Assembly: GCF_028769735.1 (NCBI RefSeq)
Contig: NC_088170.1
Location: forward strand, 47,029,585-47,093,584
Length of the DNA stretch: 64,000 bases
Direction: 5' to 3'
Origin: Zonotrichia leucophrys gambelii
Lineage: Eukaryota; Chordata; Aves; Passeriformes; Passerellidae
Both the position numbers and the translations under genes were made by a program. Each line of letters begins with the position of its first letter. Position 1 is the stretch's first letter. Below the pieces are notes generated by a model that worked only from the letters and a program-made list of their open reading frames with translations, ran no database searches and had not been told where the DNA came from. Of this stretch, positions 36,685-48,020 are shown in pieces.

Positions 36685-39106
36685 CTTCCAAATCTTTCCT
36701 TTGCCCCCACACAACAAAACTGTTGGACCACCATTTGTGATTGCATTTTTGGAGATCAGTGATCACTGTGCCAGTCCATTTTGCTTATTTCTCTCTCCTT
36801 GATGAGAATGATGCACTCAGGTTTCCAGAAACTTCTTCCAACAGTTGTTTTTTTCTTTACATGCTGTTTGGAGCAGTCCACCACCTTGCTGGTGAACAGA
36901 AAATGAATGTCATAGTGGCAAAGGCTTTGGTTGTTGCAGCAGTATTCATTAAATTCATTTTATATGCAAGCTCCTAAATTTTATAGACAAACTCTAAACC
37001 TGTTTCTCAAGTCCAGTTTGTCATTTTGCTGGTCATGCACTCTAATGATTCACATTCTTGGAAGAGATGGCTGAGTCAGTATATAAGGTTATGTGTCATC
37101 TAATGAACAGAAATCAGCTGCCAGTCAAACTCTGAGGACGTGCACTTAATGGGGGCACTTGTTTCCATTTTTGTTTTGTGTATGTTGTATGCTTCATGAT
37201 ACATGATAGCACATGTGTTAAATCACAGAGACCCATTTCTGAACAAGAAGAAGTGGTGTGGCTCTTGGGGGCAGCTGCTATGTGAATGTATGAATAGACA
37301 AACCCTTAGAGAAGAAAAGTTGGTTATTTGTCAGACTTGAGCTCTTTGAGCTCTGTCTTGCAAATTCATTCTTCAAACATCCATTACCTATATTTTTCTA
37401 TCACTTTTGTGTATTAATTTCATCCTCACTTAATATAATTTACAATGCAGAGAAAGATACACAAATGTAGCTCTGAAAAGAGAGATTATTCACGGGAATG
37501 GTCTAGGAATTTTTCAGGAATCAGTTTGACATATGTTCCAACAACTTTCCAAAGGCATAGGATGCAGAATTAGAAGTAATCTGGGAAGATTGCCCTGTAT
37601 AACAGTTTTGCCTAATATACATGGGTCTTTCTTGACAGCTGACTATTTGTTAAGTTTACTTTTTGATGGGGCTGTTGTAATAGTAGTGTTGTTGCTAATC
37701 CAGACTGCTGACATTATTCAGTTGGTGGAGTCTTGCAGAATGTATTTGACATGTTGCAAAGGAGTGTGTGTAACCAGAGGCATTCTCCAAACTAGAACAA
37801 AAGTTAACAATCAATATTACAATAGTCTTAAAGGTGAAAACAGATTTCTATTCTATGGAATATGTGTATTTCTGTGTAATTTAAAAATAAATATAACAAA
37901 ATTATGGTAAAATGAATGTATGTACTATAGAATTGATTTATATGTATTTAAGTAATTCCAGAGAGAAAAAGCAGTAATTCAGTTTTTTCGCTTATTTAAT
38001 GAAGCAGTAACTTTGAGATGTGATTAAAATTTTAATTTTTTTCATTAAGTGGCTTACCAGTTTTCTGTAACATAGGTATGATTTGGCTTTTAGCCATCTC
38101 AAACTCTACAGTTTGCGAGCATGTCATATCTCTTACTATTTAAACCTTAAACTTGCATTAGTCCCTGGGCAAGCAGAGTTTCTGCCCATGCTTACCTTCA
38201 GAATAAATCACAGGGTGTTCTGTGTGGGTGTCACTCCCTGGGGCTTTTGACTAGAAGCTTTTCAGCCTTGGCACTGCTGTTAGTTTAGGGGAAGTACAGA
38301 GCCACACAAGTTGCTGGTTTGGGGCTGAACTGTGGTAGGTAAGAAGTCTGTGTTGCTTTTGTGACATGACCTAGAGTAACTTACTGTGGTTTTGAAGAGA
38401 GATTGGATTTATACTTCAGCTCTGCCAGACTCAGAACATAATGAGTCTTTTCTTTCCATTATTTGAACTGTTAAGAAGAGCATCTCTTTTTTTTCTTGGC
38501 TGTCAGTATTGGAGGTTAGCCACATGAGAGTGGAAGGGTGTGCTAAAGGAAGCAGAAGCTAAAATACTAAGGAAGTCTTACAGAAAGAATTCTTAAGGGT
38601 AAACTTGATTGAAACAGAAAAGTATTACAAAGTTACTTGAAGATGCAGTGGAAAAAAAAGTCATGCTTTTCTATGAGCAGATCCAGTCATTAGTATTTCT
38701 GTCAGAGTAAGGTCTTTGTGTTGATTCTTCATAAACTACTGTTGTGAAAATTCTTAGGTACCTAACATAAAAGTAATGGAATTGACAAAAGACAGGAATA
38801 GTCTTGAGGCTGTCTTCATGTGTGATTTGTTGTAATTGGTATGTTGTAGTGGCACCTCTAATATTAAAAAAAAGAAAATATGATCCCGTTTTCAACTGTT
38901 TGTTATAAGGGAATAAGTAATAAATTCCTTTGTACAAAAACTGAGACATGATACATATTCAAGAAAAAGCAACTGAATCAAGACACCAGTGTGCGCCTGT
39001 TTTCAGTAGTGTGATGCACCAGAAGCGATTTATGAAAAAATGCTCAAATATATAAAAGAGATCATAAGGTCTACTACTTCTAAAGCCCTATTGAACTAAG
39101 TCTGGG

Positions 39107-39645
39107 TGTGATGGGGTTAATTTTCTTCATAGTAACCCCTGTGGCGCTGTGTTTGGGATCAGTGACTCAAGCAAGGTTGATAGCACACCAGTGGGTTGGC
39201 TATTGCTGAGCAGCCCTTGCACAGCATCAGTCAAGGTTTTCTCTTTTCCCACTTTTCTCTCCAGTGACTAGACTGCAGATAGGCATGGGACTGGGAGGGG
39301 ACACGATCCAGGCAGCTGGCCCAGGTTGACAAGAGGGCTATTCAACTCCATAGAATGTCACACTCAGCAATAAAAACAGGGGAGGAGGTTTCAGGGGAGG
39401 TGGCCATTGCTTAGAGACTAGTTTGGGCATTGGTCTACTTGTGGGAGATGATGAGTGATTGCCTTTGCATCTCCTGTTTTACTTTTCCTTCCTCTTTTCT
39501 TCACTTATTAAACTATATCTTGACTCACAAGTTTCTTCCCTTCGGTCTTTCTGTTCTCTCCCCTTGTCCTGCTGGAGGCTGGGCAAGGGAGGAGAGGCTG
39601 CATGTCCTTAGCTGCTGCTGCCCAGGGTGAGCTGGGCACACCACA
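39107..39645 (+). mobile_element. Solo LTR resembling avian ERVL class
   Basis: It starts TGTGATGGGGTTAATTTTCT and proceeds through a TTGCTGAGCAGCCCTTGCAC-like block, a degenerate TATA-region AGCAATAAAAACAGG, a CTTATTAAACTATATCTTGA block with an ATTAAA polyadenylation-type signal (39,507-39,512), a CTCTCCCCTTGTCCTGC region and a diverged end CACACCACA. This order matches the ERVL-type LTRs I know from passerine genomes. No internal gag or pol and no second LTR are visible, so it is most likely a solo LTR left by recombination. It lies in sense orientation within intron 1. I saw no clear target-site duplication, and the edges are uncertain by about 10-20 bases. Confidence 0.7.
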
Positions 39646-40596
39646 GAGCAGCATCTGTCAGGATGAGCTGCTCCACTGGGTAATCCTGGAGTGCCAAGTA
39701 AGATACCAAACAGGTGTTTAATGGTGTAGGTTTCTGTTATGTGCAATTACAGGGAAGTCTTCATGTGAATTCAGTAGATCAAATTAATGTTAATTGTTTT
39801 GAACTTTCTAGCAAAATTGTTTGCTGCTCAATTGCAACATCGTTTCTGTTTAACTTTTTAATGGTGCTTCTTTTTTCTTGTTAACTTCTACTATTGTTTA
39901 CATGGTCTTGACAGGCCATTTACTATATCCAGCTAGGAAAATAAAAATGCACATGAAAAATACACATACAGCCTGGACAATGAGAAGGAGAAAACAGAAA
40001 AAATACTGAACTGAAAACAAGAAGAGGGATGAAAAATAAATTCATATGAATAATGATGACTGATTGTATTCTGCACTCCTTCAGATTTCTTAGATAAAAA
40101 TGTAATCTAGAGCACTAAGGGCCCCATAATATTAACATTATTGTTTCCTTATAGCCATTCATTGTTTACTACATGAAATAATAGGGTTCTGCAAAGTCAT
40201 ATCCTATATGAGAGTATTGTATACAGCTACTCTCTGGGTCTGTACTAGCACTGCTGGGTATATATTGTAATTTTGGTGCCATCAATATAGTCAAGTAATT
40301 TAAGAGCAAAATCTCATAAAATAGTTCATTTAAGCTTAGTGTTTGTTGACAGCAGAGTTCTTTTACACTAGCTCTGTCAAGACACTACTTATATTTATTC
40401 AGTCTATTCCAGAACACTTTTCAAACACTTTTGAAACATATTTGCACCTAATACTTAACTGCACAGGTTAAATCATCATACAGTCACATCATACAGCTAA
40501 ATTTTCAATACAGTCATTTTGTATTTGATAGATACCAGGCAGAAATAATTTGTATCTGATGTCTGTCAAAGGGGTTGAAAAACTGTATTTTGCATT

Positions 40597-40680
40597 GTTG
40601 TTGTTGTTTTGGTTTAGGGGGTTTGTTTGTTTGGTTGGTTTGGGTTTTTTGTTGTTGTTTTGATTTTTTGTTGTTTTTTT
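40597..40680. repeat. GTT/GGTT-rich low-complexity tract
   Basis: TTG and GTTT units with runs such as TTGTTGTTGTTTTGG and GTTTGTTTGTTTGGTTGG. Simple sequence with strong strand asymmetry. Confidence 0.8.
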
Positions 40681-42257
40681 AATGTTAATAGGATGAGTAT
40701 CTAGGTAATATTAAGTCATGAGGGCAAGGAGCAAAACTCATTAAAGTCAATATCTTCCCATTCATTTCAATAACTACACCAATCCCAGCGAAACATTTCC
40801 TCTCAGGATGGGCTTGAGCAAATACTGACAAGTTGTTGGTGGGAGGGAGGACTGAGAGCAAAGTAGCACGGAGGTAGCTAGGTCAGACGTTTCAGAGGTG
40901 GAAATTGATAGAAGGGGAGCAGCAGTGCTTGAAGGCATATGCTACTATACACACAAGATGGCATGTATTATTTTGAGTGATGTCCTGTGCCTCAATTTAA
41001 TAGGGTGGATAACAAAGGCAGAAAGTTAGGATTTAAAATCAAAGCGCTATGGGTTACATAAGAAACTAATCTTTACTATGTTACAGTAGCAAAAAGTGAT
41101 TTTTCTGTGTCTCAGGACTGGAAAAATTGCTTTACTAGAGGATATAGTATATGAAAGTGTAATATAGGTTTTATAAATGTATTTGTTTGAAACAAATAAA
41201 TAGAGTTAACAGACTTTTCAGTAGTTGCTCATCTAGGTTTATTGTAAATAATAAATGTTGTACATATACTGAAAAAAATACTCATTATGAAAATATTTAG
41301 TGTTTTACATATCCCGTGAGTGAGTAATATAAACTGATTATCTGTTGCTGTGAATAATGAACAAAGTAAATCCAGATTTAGAGATATTTCCTTGAATGCC
41401 AGTAGGAAAAACCTGGAACAATCAAGAAGAGAAAGATTTGTGTGTGTGGATTTGATTATTAAAGCATTGACAGTGAAGATGAAAACTGTCACTTGCCTTG
41501 GTTTGAGGAAATTCTGGTCTTGTGATAACTGGCAACATCATCAAAACAACATCTGTTACATTGTGAAATAAGCTGAAGAATCCTTCAAATAACCTTACTA
41601 TGGAGTTTTCCCTGCATCTTATGAATGCTTGGAGAGAAGAAATACTTTTTTTTAAATTTTTGGCTAAATGTTTACTTTTAATCAGCAGTGGCTTTTTAAA
41701 AGTATTTTTCAACAAAAAATAGGTAATTGTGGTTTAATAATTTTCTGAATTTTTGTACTAGTCACTTTGGAAGTTTCAACTGCATTTGTCTTTGATTATG
41801 TGTTTAATTATAAAAAATAGAGAACAAAATTTTGTGAAATTACTATAGATTTTATGTGCTAGACCCACATGTATGTGGGTAAAAAATAATGGCTTTTTGT
41901 GTGACAAAGCTATTAAAATTTTTATATGAAAACTTCGTGGAAGGTAACTAAATAAGAAAACACCTCACCCCCCCCAAAAATATAATTTGTTACATAAGCT
42001 GCTGAGTTGCTGAGTATTATTTTGCACAATTGGATACAATATGACTAAAAGTCTTTATTAATGAGAAATTATAAAGATCTAGGCTAGAAAACAATTGGAA
42101 AATCAACTTTATTGGAACTTAATTCTAAGGAAACAAAAGGTGATGCTAAGACGAGTTATAATGTATGCCATCTTACTTTTAATTTTCAAAATTAATTTTA
42201 CTCACATAGAGAAAAAAAAACTGTAAAAATAATATTTTGAAATTTCTTTTGACTTAG

Positions 42258-42389
42258 GAAAAACTGACCAAGAGACTGCTGTGGCAGAAGATAAAGACAT
42301 AAACCAGCCTTCCAGTAATCAGAGTATACAAGCAGAGACACAAGAGCAGTCCATCTGGGGAAATCGCACTGATGGTGACCTCATCAGAA
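42258..42389 (+). CDS. Second coding exon of the same gene
   Basis: The acceptor is AATTTCTTTTGACTTAG|GA and the donor AGAA|GTAAGT (GT at 42,390-42,391). It is 132 bases, an exact multiple of three, entered and left in phase 1, so skipping it would keep the frame. Joined to the previous exon it reads GKTDQETAVAEDKDINQPSS and then NQSIQAETQEQSIWGNRTDG and DLIR: acidic, Gln/Asn-rich and hydrophilic, with no domain motif. The first two bases complete a glycine codon begun in exon 30,883-31,038. Total visible coding is 74 codons plus one base. Downstream exons were not found and probably lie past base 64,000, so no product can be named. Confidence 0.65.
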
Positions 42390-43535
42390 GTAAGTATTTC
42401 CAGAACAAATTGCTGCCGCTGAGGCTTGCTTTCACAGTGTAATGGGATACTGCCTGTTGACTCTGTTAAATGTGTGTCAAATGCAATTGTGTTGCTACTC
42501 TAATGCACATCTACTGAATTTATTTCCCAGATTGACTCCTGTCAGCATGCATAAGCAACAAGTATAAAGAAAGGTGTGATTCGAGTGGTACAGTATGGTA
42601 TAGACCTCTGTAGCATCTAAGCCTTTAAAGCCTTAGTGTTACATTCTTCTCATTAATAGTACAATAGTTAGTACTGCATGTATGCAGCTGTGCTAGGTAT
42701 CATCACCCTCAATTTCCCAGGTAATGCATATATATAAGCAGCAGAGTAAACTGTGCTTCCACATGCACTGAGTAGTGGTCAGGTGTAAGTTTTTTCAAGG
42801 GTTTTGAGTCCTGAAGTAGTAGACCCATGCTATGGAACTGTGGAGTTTTTAAATTAATTTTTACAGCTCCACATTCCTAGTGTATGTCCTGTAAGCTTTG
42901 AAACATAAAAAGGTATGCAAGATCATTCCAATTTTCTTGTCTTGGACTGAAGATCATATGCTATCCATTGTACCCTCTTAAGGCAAAAATATTTCTGTCA
43001 ATTGCCAGAGGTAATACTCTGTGATGCTCTAAAATTTGTGAATACTTGAACGTTAGTTGTTAGGGAGGGGCAGCATAAGGAACTATTCTCTAATTATTGG
43101 GTGGATTCAGAAACAAAATGGACTAAATGCAGAGTGGTGCTTCAGCTCTCTTGAGGTTGTCTGATCACACATTTCAGTGTTAGTCTCTCTTTACAATGCA
43201 CATTGTACTGTTGACAGTGGGGTAAATTCATATTTCTGAACCTACTGTTACCAAAACTAGTGATTTTTTGCTGCAATTATCTGTTTCTTTTTAGGTTGCT
43301 TTTTCAATTGTTTTGTTTTTTTGCTTAGTTGTTTTTTAGTCTTATCTATACATTTATCTTCTCTGGAACTTTGTGTTAGTATTTGAAATTATTTTCAAAT
43401 CTTAGTTAATCCTTTTTTTTTTTTTTCTCCTAAATAATTAATTTAAAATTAAAAATCCCAGTATATGCTTACACCTCTAATATATTGAATAGTTATCTCA
43501 ATCCTTTACAGGAAACTTGAATTTACCATATCAGA

Positions 43536-43593
43536 TATTTAAATCTGATTATTTAAAATAATTATATTTAAATCTGATGATTTAAAATAATTT
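43536..43593. repeat. 29-base tandem duplication
   Basis: Two AT-rich copies begin TATTTAAATCTGATTATTTA and TATTTAAATCTGATGATTTA, with period 29 bases and one or two differences, indicating a recent or slippage-derived local duplication. Confidence 0.85.
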
Positions 43594-44107
43594 TCAAAGG
43601 GCTATAAACAGGGAGAATTGTCCTGCACAGCTTGAGAGTTTACTTAAGATTTACTTCATTCCAAAAGATTATTGTTTTAGATCTAACTGTCCGTGGACAA
43701 GCAATTGCTTTGTGCTTATGTTGAGGATATGTATGGCATCTTCTGCTTTGGAATAGCCTTCTTCTCATTCCTTCTTCCTAGAAGTTTCCTTATTCCCAAA
43801 TCCTTGAGGACTGTAGGGTGATTCTGTGTGTCCTCTAATGTGTTCACCACCAAGACATACTGCAGTGGCTGCACTGGGGAGTGTGAGGAAATGATACTTG
43901 TTTTTCAACATATAGTAGAATTTGCAGCAGATAGTGGAAACCTCTGGTGAAGTGACTTGATGATTATATGCAGTTATAAATATATGATGGAAGGGTTAGT
44001 TGCTGCTGAATTAAAAAAAAAAAAAACAAAAAAGGAAAAGGGGGAAGATAGGATAAAATGTATTTCAGTGTGCATGACTGTTGTCATCCTGGAGTCATGA
44101 GTAGCTT

Positions 44108-44130
44108 TACTCTGACATTGAGTCAGAGTA
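44108..44130. repeat. Short inverted repeat, 9-bp stem
   Basis: TACTCTGAC and GTCAGAGTA flank a 5-base ATTGA loop. A third partial copy (CACTCTGAC) follows immediately. Possibly chance. Confidence 0.7.
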
Positions 44131-45722
44131 GCACTCTGACTTTGTGGAAAGCAAGTTTAGCTGAAAGCTGTAAGTTTCTAAAACACAGTCTTAATAAGTG
44201 TGTAGTAGAGGCTTTATTATGAGTCATATTTGATTAGATGCTATGATGCAAACCTCTCCTTGCTTCAGATAACCTTTAGTTTAAAGTTTTCTACATGGAA
44301 GAAACAAAAATGATGAAGTCAAAGCAGTTTCTTTTTGGGTTTTTTTTTGGGGGGGTGTGAGGCTTATGAGTAGGGAAGTTTGTTCTCCTTTTAAAAATTG
44401 AGGAACCGTGCTTGACTAGTTATACATTTTGTAGTTTGCAGAAGTTTTACAACTCAATATACCTAGTATCCAAGTTTGAAAACTAGAACAAGTGAAATAA
44501 ACATAAACTTTCTTATCACAAACAGTTACTTGGGTATTCCATGTAAAAAATAAGTATTGTAGCTCAAAATGGTCTTGATTCAACCAGATCTATTACCCCA
44601 CCAAACTAAAGTTCACAGACTGTTGTATATTGAAAGAAGTTTGAGGTTAGAAGTAAACAGTTTTGATTATTACAGTATATTTTAAAACTCTTTCTAAAAA
44701 TTGTTTTAGACAGCGCATACTTCACAACTGTTCCGTACTATTCTAATGATTCAGTTTCTTTTTTTCCCATACAGATTGTTTTCCATCCCCACAGTTGATA
44801 CATACTCCATTTGTCTTAGCATTAGCTTTTACTTTATAAATGTTTCCAGCATTTAATTTCCAAGGTTTTCCTTGTTTGCAGCTGTTTTATCCTGCTGTTA
44901 AATGGAATTAGATTAATCAGTCAGATTTACTGGCACACTAACAACGAAGTCCAGTGTTAGAGCCCCTGTAATGACTTCATTATGTATGATTTCTCATTTG
45001 CACTTGTGAACTCAGTTTACCAGGCAACATCAATAAACTAAAACACTGCCCCCGTTTTCCACAGTAAGATGTTTTACGTTCACCTTGCTTTGCCTTTTCA
45101 CTCTTTTTTTCAAGCTCCCTTTTTGAGCCTCCAGAGATTTTCTCCAGATTAGCCTTTTCCCTGTCTCCTTTGGAGCATCCCTTCTCCCCATTAATGAAAA
45201 TGTTCAGAATATCCTGGGTAAATGGTTAATCTTACGGGAAGCCTCAACCAAAGAATTTATTGTTTTTGAAGAGAGTTTGAGAATCAAAAGATTACTGTGT
45301 ACTGACATATAAACAATGAGGGCTGCATAAGAAGGAAGCAGTTGTATTACCTTTCTGTGGTAATTGTTAATACACTTGCATAACTGTTATTGGAAGATTG
45401 TTCGGTTGGGGAAGGGTCAGGGGAGAACCACAACTATCTCAGGAATGACTGGAGTAGTTGAAAACGTGCCATGTTGTGGAAAACCTCCTGGAATTCAATC
45501 TGCTTGGTGTTAACAAAGGGAATAAAGAGGGACTTTGCCTAGTCCCTAAGAAGCATGCCACAACAAACAAAAATTTGTTAAGACAGTTCTTCAACTATAG
45601 CAAGACAAAGGGAGAACTAAATATAATGTCAGGAAGTTCAGTTAGACTAGGAATAAGGTGTACTTTTTTAACAGAGTATTTGAGAACAGGAAAAACTGCC
45701 AAATCCTTGGTGGCTTTATGTG

Positions 45723-45763
45723 TGTTAAACTGGCTTTAGTCATCAACTAAAGCCAGTTTGGCA
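45723..45763. repeat. 18-bp hairpin with 5-base loop
   Basis: The left arm TGTTAAACTGGCTTTAGT pairs with ACTAAAGCCAGTTTGGCA around a CATCA loop: 14 perfect pairs next to the loop, then two G-U pairs and two more Watson-Crick pairs if transcribed rightward. It is too short for a standard microRNA precursor. It may instead be the remnant of a miniature inverted-repeat element or a templated replication error. Confidence 0.85.
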
Positions 45764-46886
45764 ACTGCTATCCATATCCTTGAATTTTAGGACATGAGTG
45801 GAGTCTTTCCATAGTGGTTCCCCCAGCTGGGAAGACACATATTTTTCAGCACAGTTATTCTTCTGGAAAATGTTGATACCTGTTCCCTTCTCTTCACAGG
45901 CGCATACGTATTTTTTATATTATTTCTGACTGTAGGAGTTCTGCTTTACGAAAGAGTTTTAGAATAAGTCCATCTGCTATCTTTTTTGGCAGTGCATTTA
46001 AAATATCTGCAAACACCTTCTGCTTATTTTCATTGTATGGTCTGGTGGCCCATAATGAAGTGGTTCTGCTTCTGTTATCACTCACTCTTGGCAAGTGAGG
46101 AGGAGTGAATGTTAAACATGCAGCAGGGTAACCTGTGGCTATAGGAATGAAGCCATAGCAGTTTTTGCTGCTCTGTGTAACCACAATGCTCTTCTTTGTT
46201 CTCTGGAAGAGGTATGGGATTTTTTTCCCTCTTAGAGAAAAAAAGGCTATAAAGATGGATTTTAGAATACTTAGGCAGGATTTTTGCAGAGGCCACTAGG
46301 TTATCTTCAATGTGTGTTGCTATGCAGGGAAGGGAATGTTTAGGAAGGAATAAAATGCCAGTCTTGAACACTATTTGCTTGTGAGAATTTAATCTCCTTT
46401 CCATTTCTCCAGCAGAAGCTTAGCTATGTGATATTTAAGAAAACAAAAAACATCTACCATAGATTCAAATTGTCATGAATAATTGATTAATAATAATCCA
46501 ATTCTGAAGATTAAATACCTAAAATATGCCCATGTTTTACAGATAGAAAGGTCATTGCTATCCATCATTTTCTAGCTTCAATTGTCTCTTTCTCCTCCAT
46601 GGAACAGTCTCCTGATAAGAGTGGTTCTTCAGAGAAAGGGATGCTTCTTTCAGCTCTGTGGGGATCAATTTTACATGGTCTTCTGGCCACTATTTTATTT
46701 ACTATATGCTTCTGGAGTAAAAACCTAAATATTTTTATCTTTTTGTTTTCTGTATTCTATGTTGACATTTCCACTTTACATGATTATTTATTTAATTTTA
46801 AACTTCGGAAATTCCTTTCCTTTGTCTGGCTAAGTGAGTGATTGCTGTAGTTTGTTATGCTGTTTGTGTTTGAGTCTGTTGGTTTG

Positions 46887-46903
46887 TTTTTTTTTTTTTT
46901 TTT
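46887..46903. repeat. Poly-T tract, 17 bases
   Basis: Uninterrupted T run within T/G-rich sequence. Simple repeat. Confidence 0.9.
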
Positions 46904-47675
46904 CCAACAAGAAGTAGCTAATCTGCTGTTAGAAGTCTGTTTTGTTTGATATTAATCCAGATATCATTTCTTGGCTGTTCTATGATGCACAGTCATCTTA
47001 CAATTACTGTGATTTCAAATGATCCTGTTTATTCTGTCTATAAAATAGTGCAAAGTGCTTGAGTTAACTTAAATGGTTCTTTTCAAAGCTAGAAAGAATG
47101 ACAAATACAGTCTTCTTCCAGCATAACAGTGTGTGACTACAGAAATTGTGCAGAATAGATTAATGGAAATTATTCAAAATATATTACTGGGTTTGAAAGG
47201 TGTATTCTATTAGTTAAAGAAGTGATTTATGTACAATGTTCCAAATAGACCCAGGTATAAAAATCTGTTAACCTACGAATGAACAAAGCTTAATCAGTTC
47301 AATATTTAAACAGCAGCACAGTATTTGATATTTAGAACCTTCTTTAAAAAAAGGTTAATCTATGACAAATCTGGCTAGTAGATGTAAAGAGGTCCTCCCT
47401 GAGAACTCCTCTCCTAGAGATTTTCTAATCCTCTCCCCATCACAGAAGTAGCCTGTGTTGCTTCTGTTTCTCCCCTGACCTGGCAGTTCTTTTACTACAG
47501 CTGCTCCAAAAGTCTTCGAAAACCTTCTCAGGCCTGTTGAGGGGCCTGGTGAGTTTTACAATCAAAGCCTTTCCCTTTGATCTTCACTTTACCCTCTCCT
47601 GGGTAGAGAGGGATTTTCACAGGTGGCTGTACTGTTATAGTTACACTCTTCAGAGTCTGGCTGGGTCTTTGGTGT

Positions 47676-48020
47676 TAGCCTGGAAAAAAGGATGCTCAGG
47701 GGAGACCTTATCACTCTCTACACCTGCCTGAAAGGAGGTTGTGGCCTGGTGGGAGTTGGTCTCTTCTCCCAGGACAAGCAAACACAGTCTCAAGCTGCAC
47801 CAGAGGAGGTTTAGGTTGGTTAGAATTTCTTCCCAGAAAGGAAGATCAGATGTTGGAATGGACTGCCCAGGGAGGTAGTATTACCATCCCTGGACGTATT
47901 TAAGGAAAGACTGGACATGGCACTTAGGGCCATGATCTAGTTGACATTGTGGTGTTCTGTCATAAGTTGGACTCAATGATCTCAGAAGTCTTTTCCAACC
48001 TAACTGATCCCATGTGTTTC
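47676..48020 (+). mobile_element. CR1 LINE 3' fragment
   Basis: Plus-oriented CR1 3' region: TCAGGGGAGACCTTATCACT, CTACACCTGCCTGAAAGGAG, GGTTGTGGCCTGGTGGGAGT, TTGGTCTCTTCTCCCAGGAC, GACTGCCCAGGGAGGTAGTA and AGTCTTTTCCAACCTAACTG. It ends in a diverged terminal block near CCCATGTGTTTCTGTG instead of a clean ATTCTATG repeat. It is closer to typical CR1 than the 3.8 kb copy and represents a different subfamily or better preserved segment. It lies in the gene's probable intron, in sense orientation. Confidence 0.9.

Larger units (their letters stand above)
31039..42257 (+). other. Probable intron 1, about 11.2 kb
   Basis: It is bounded by donor GTAAGT and acceptor TTTGACTTAG. It is mostly AT-rich unique sequence and contains the ERVL-like LTR (39,107-39,645), a 31-base tandem duplication (36,631), a T/G-rich run (40,597-40,680) and scattered T runs such as 35,201-35,226. 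A 125-codon open frame at 37,533-37,910 has no splice or start support and no recognised family. Confidence 0.55.
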
